Positions 4,835-5,867 of a DNA stretch of 5,867 nt are shown here, in pieces. The stretch's first letter is position 1; each line of letters opens with the position of its first letter. The notes beneath the pieces were generated by a model. The model ran no database searches. It was not told the origin of the DNA and worked only from the letters and a program-made list of their open reading frames with translations. A program made the position numbers and the translations under genes. This DNA comes from PS1 clade bacterium (GTDB lineage: Bacteria; Pseudomonadota; Alphaproteobacteria; RS24), in the NCBI GenBank assembly GCA_016779015.1, contig JADHOK010000085.1:1-5867 (forward strand), read 5' to 3'.

Positions 4835-5867
4835 TGGTGGAGGCGAAAGCGGTCGATGCGCTGAGTGAAGCCGAGGCCAAAGCCGAACTAAAGCGCTTGG
4901 CCGAGGAAATCGCCGAGCACGATGCCGCCTATTATCAAGACGATGCGCCGCTGGTCTCTGACGCCGATTATGATGCGTTGCGGCAGCGCAATGATGCCAT
5001 TGAGGCGCGCTTTCCCAAACTGAAACGCGCTGATAGCCCCAGCGAACGTGTCGGCGCGCCGACCGGCAGTGCTTTCGGCAAAGTCGAGCACGCCGTGCCG
5101 ATGTTGTCTTTGGGCAATGCGTTTAACGAAGAAGATGTCACCGATTTCGACGCCCGCATCCGCCGCTTTCTAAATCTTGAAGCGGATGCTGAATTGGTTT
5201 TCACCTCGGAGCCGAAGATTGACGGGCTGTCGGCCAGTCTGCGCTATGAAAAGGGCGTATTGGTGCAGGGCGCGACGCGCGGCGATGGCCGGGTCGGTGA
5301 GGACATCACGGCCAATCTGAGAACCCTGCCGGATATTCCGCACACGCTGCCTGAGGGTGTGCCCGAAACGCTTGAGGTGCGCGGCGAGGTGTATATGAGC
5401 CACGCGGATTTCGCGGCGCTGAATGCGCGCCAAGAAGAGAGCGGCGGCAAAATTTTCGCCAATCCGCGCAATGCGTCGGCCGGCAGTTTACGCCAGCTCG
5501 ACCCTGAAATTACCAAACAACGACCGCTCAAATTCTTTGCCTATACATGGGGCGAAATAAAAAGCGCGGGGAAAAGCGATATGGACGCCATGCCGGCCCC
5601 GACGCAAAGCGGCATGATGGATTGTTTTCGGCATTGGGGTTTTTCGGTCAATCCGGCTTTCGTCACTGTTGATAATCCGCAAGGGTTGATGGCGCATTGG
5701 GCCGAGATTGAGGCGCGACGCGCCAGCCTCGGCTATGACATTGACGGCATGGTTTATAAAGTTGACTGCCTCGATTATCAGCAGCGTCTCGGCTTTGTGT
5801 CGCGCGCCCCGCGCTGGGCGATTGCCCATAAATTCCCCGCCGAGCAGGCGACCACAAAGCTCAATGA
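4834..5867 (+). CDS. ligA: NAD+-dependent DNA ligase LigA, N-terminal half (3' end outside window)
   Basis: LigA seals nicks in DNA using NAD+ and is the essential replicative ligase of bacteria. The frame is open from ATG 4834 to the window end, giving 344 residues of a protein usually about 670-720 long. Seen in order: domain Ia (NMN-binding) with HDAAYYQDDAPLVSDADYDAL (29-49), the adenylation domain with motif I S-E-P-K-I-D-G (125-131), catalytic lysine K128, TRGDGRVGEDIT (148-159), motif III LEVRGEVYM (180-188), NPRNASAGSLRQLD (210-223), motif IV DIDGMVYKV (302-310) and motif V APRWAIAHKFPAEQATT (325-341). The OB fold, zinc finger, HhH and BRCT domains lie beyond the right edge. Between AYTWGE and GFSVNP there is a slightly longer loop (242-258) than I recall in relatives. 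The start codon shares its A with the recN TGA (4832-4834), so translation is coupled to recN. Confidence 0.96.
   Translation, partial: MVEAKAVDALSEAEAKAELKRLAEEIAEHDAAYYQDDAPLVSDADYDALRQRNDAIEARFPKLKRADSPSERVGAPTGSAFGKVEHAVPMLSLGNAFNEEDVTDFDARIRRFLNLEADAELVFTSEPKIDGLSASLRYEKGVLVQGATRGDGRVGEDITANLRTLPDIPHTLPEGVPETLEVRGEVYMSHADFAALNARQEESGGKIFANPRNASAGSLRQLDPEITKQRPLKFFAYTWGEIKSAGKSDMDAMPAPTQSGMMDCFRHWGFSVNPAFVTVDNPQGLMAHWAEIEARRASLGYDIDGMVYKVDCLDYQQRLGFVSRAPRWAIAHKFPAEQATTKLN

Overview
The window is a stretch of core chromosome from an alphaproteobacterium. All genes lie on the + strand and packing is dense. Four things point there: an FtsZ C-terminus ending in a D-Q-L-D-I-P-A-F-L-R-R tail after a long disordered linker, the gene order ftsZ, lpxC, bamD, recN, ligA, the alphaproteobacterial look of the BamD and LigA proteins, and a moderately high GC content with GC-rich third codon positions. 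The order within the class cannot be fixed from this sequence.

Layout: (1) 1-590 is the 3' end of ftsZ, almost all of it the linker, with two blocks of 12-bp tandem repeats encoding Ala-Glu-Thr-Lys and Ala-Lys-Val-Glu units, then the conserved tail peptide. (2) 591-677 is a short gap with a strong GCAA-tetraloop hairpin just after the ftsZ stop. (3) 678-1145 encodes a small, apparently leaderless M15-type zinc peptidase domain protein, an uncommon insertion between ftsZ and lpxC. (4) 1146-1258 is the lpxC leader with a weak promoter candidate, and 1259-2239 is a complete lpxC. (5) 2240-2329 is a short leader, followed by a tightly packed run: bamD (2330-3151), recN (3161-4834, 9-nt gap) and ligA (from 4834, overlapping the recN stop by one base and cut off by the window end).

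The genes cover cell division (FtsZ), possible peptidoglycan processing (M15 protein), lipid A synthesis (LpxC), outer-membrane protein assembly (BamD), and DNA repair and ligation (RecN, LigA). The left part is the end of a division and cell wall type cluster. The right part is a probable operon coupling an envelope gene to two DNA maintenance genes.

No mobile element, CRISPR, tRNA or rRNA was seen, and no gene-free stretch exceeds 300 bases. I found no convincing new multi-gene system. The points most worth a second look are the M15 protein, the repeat-built FtsZ linker, the hairpin after ftsZ, and an 11-mer shared by the lpxC and bamD leaders.
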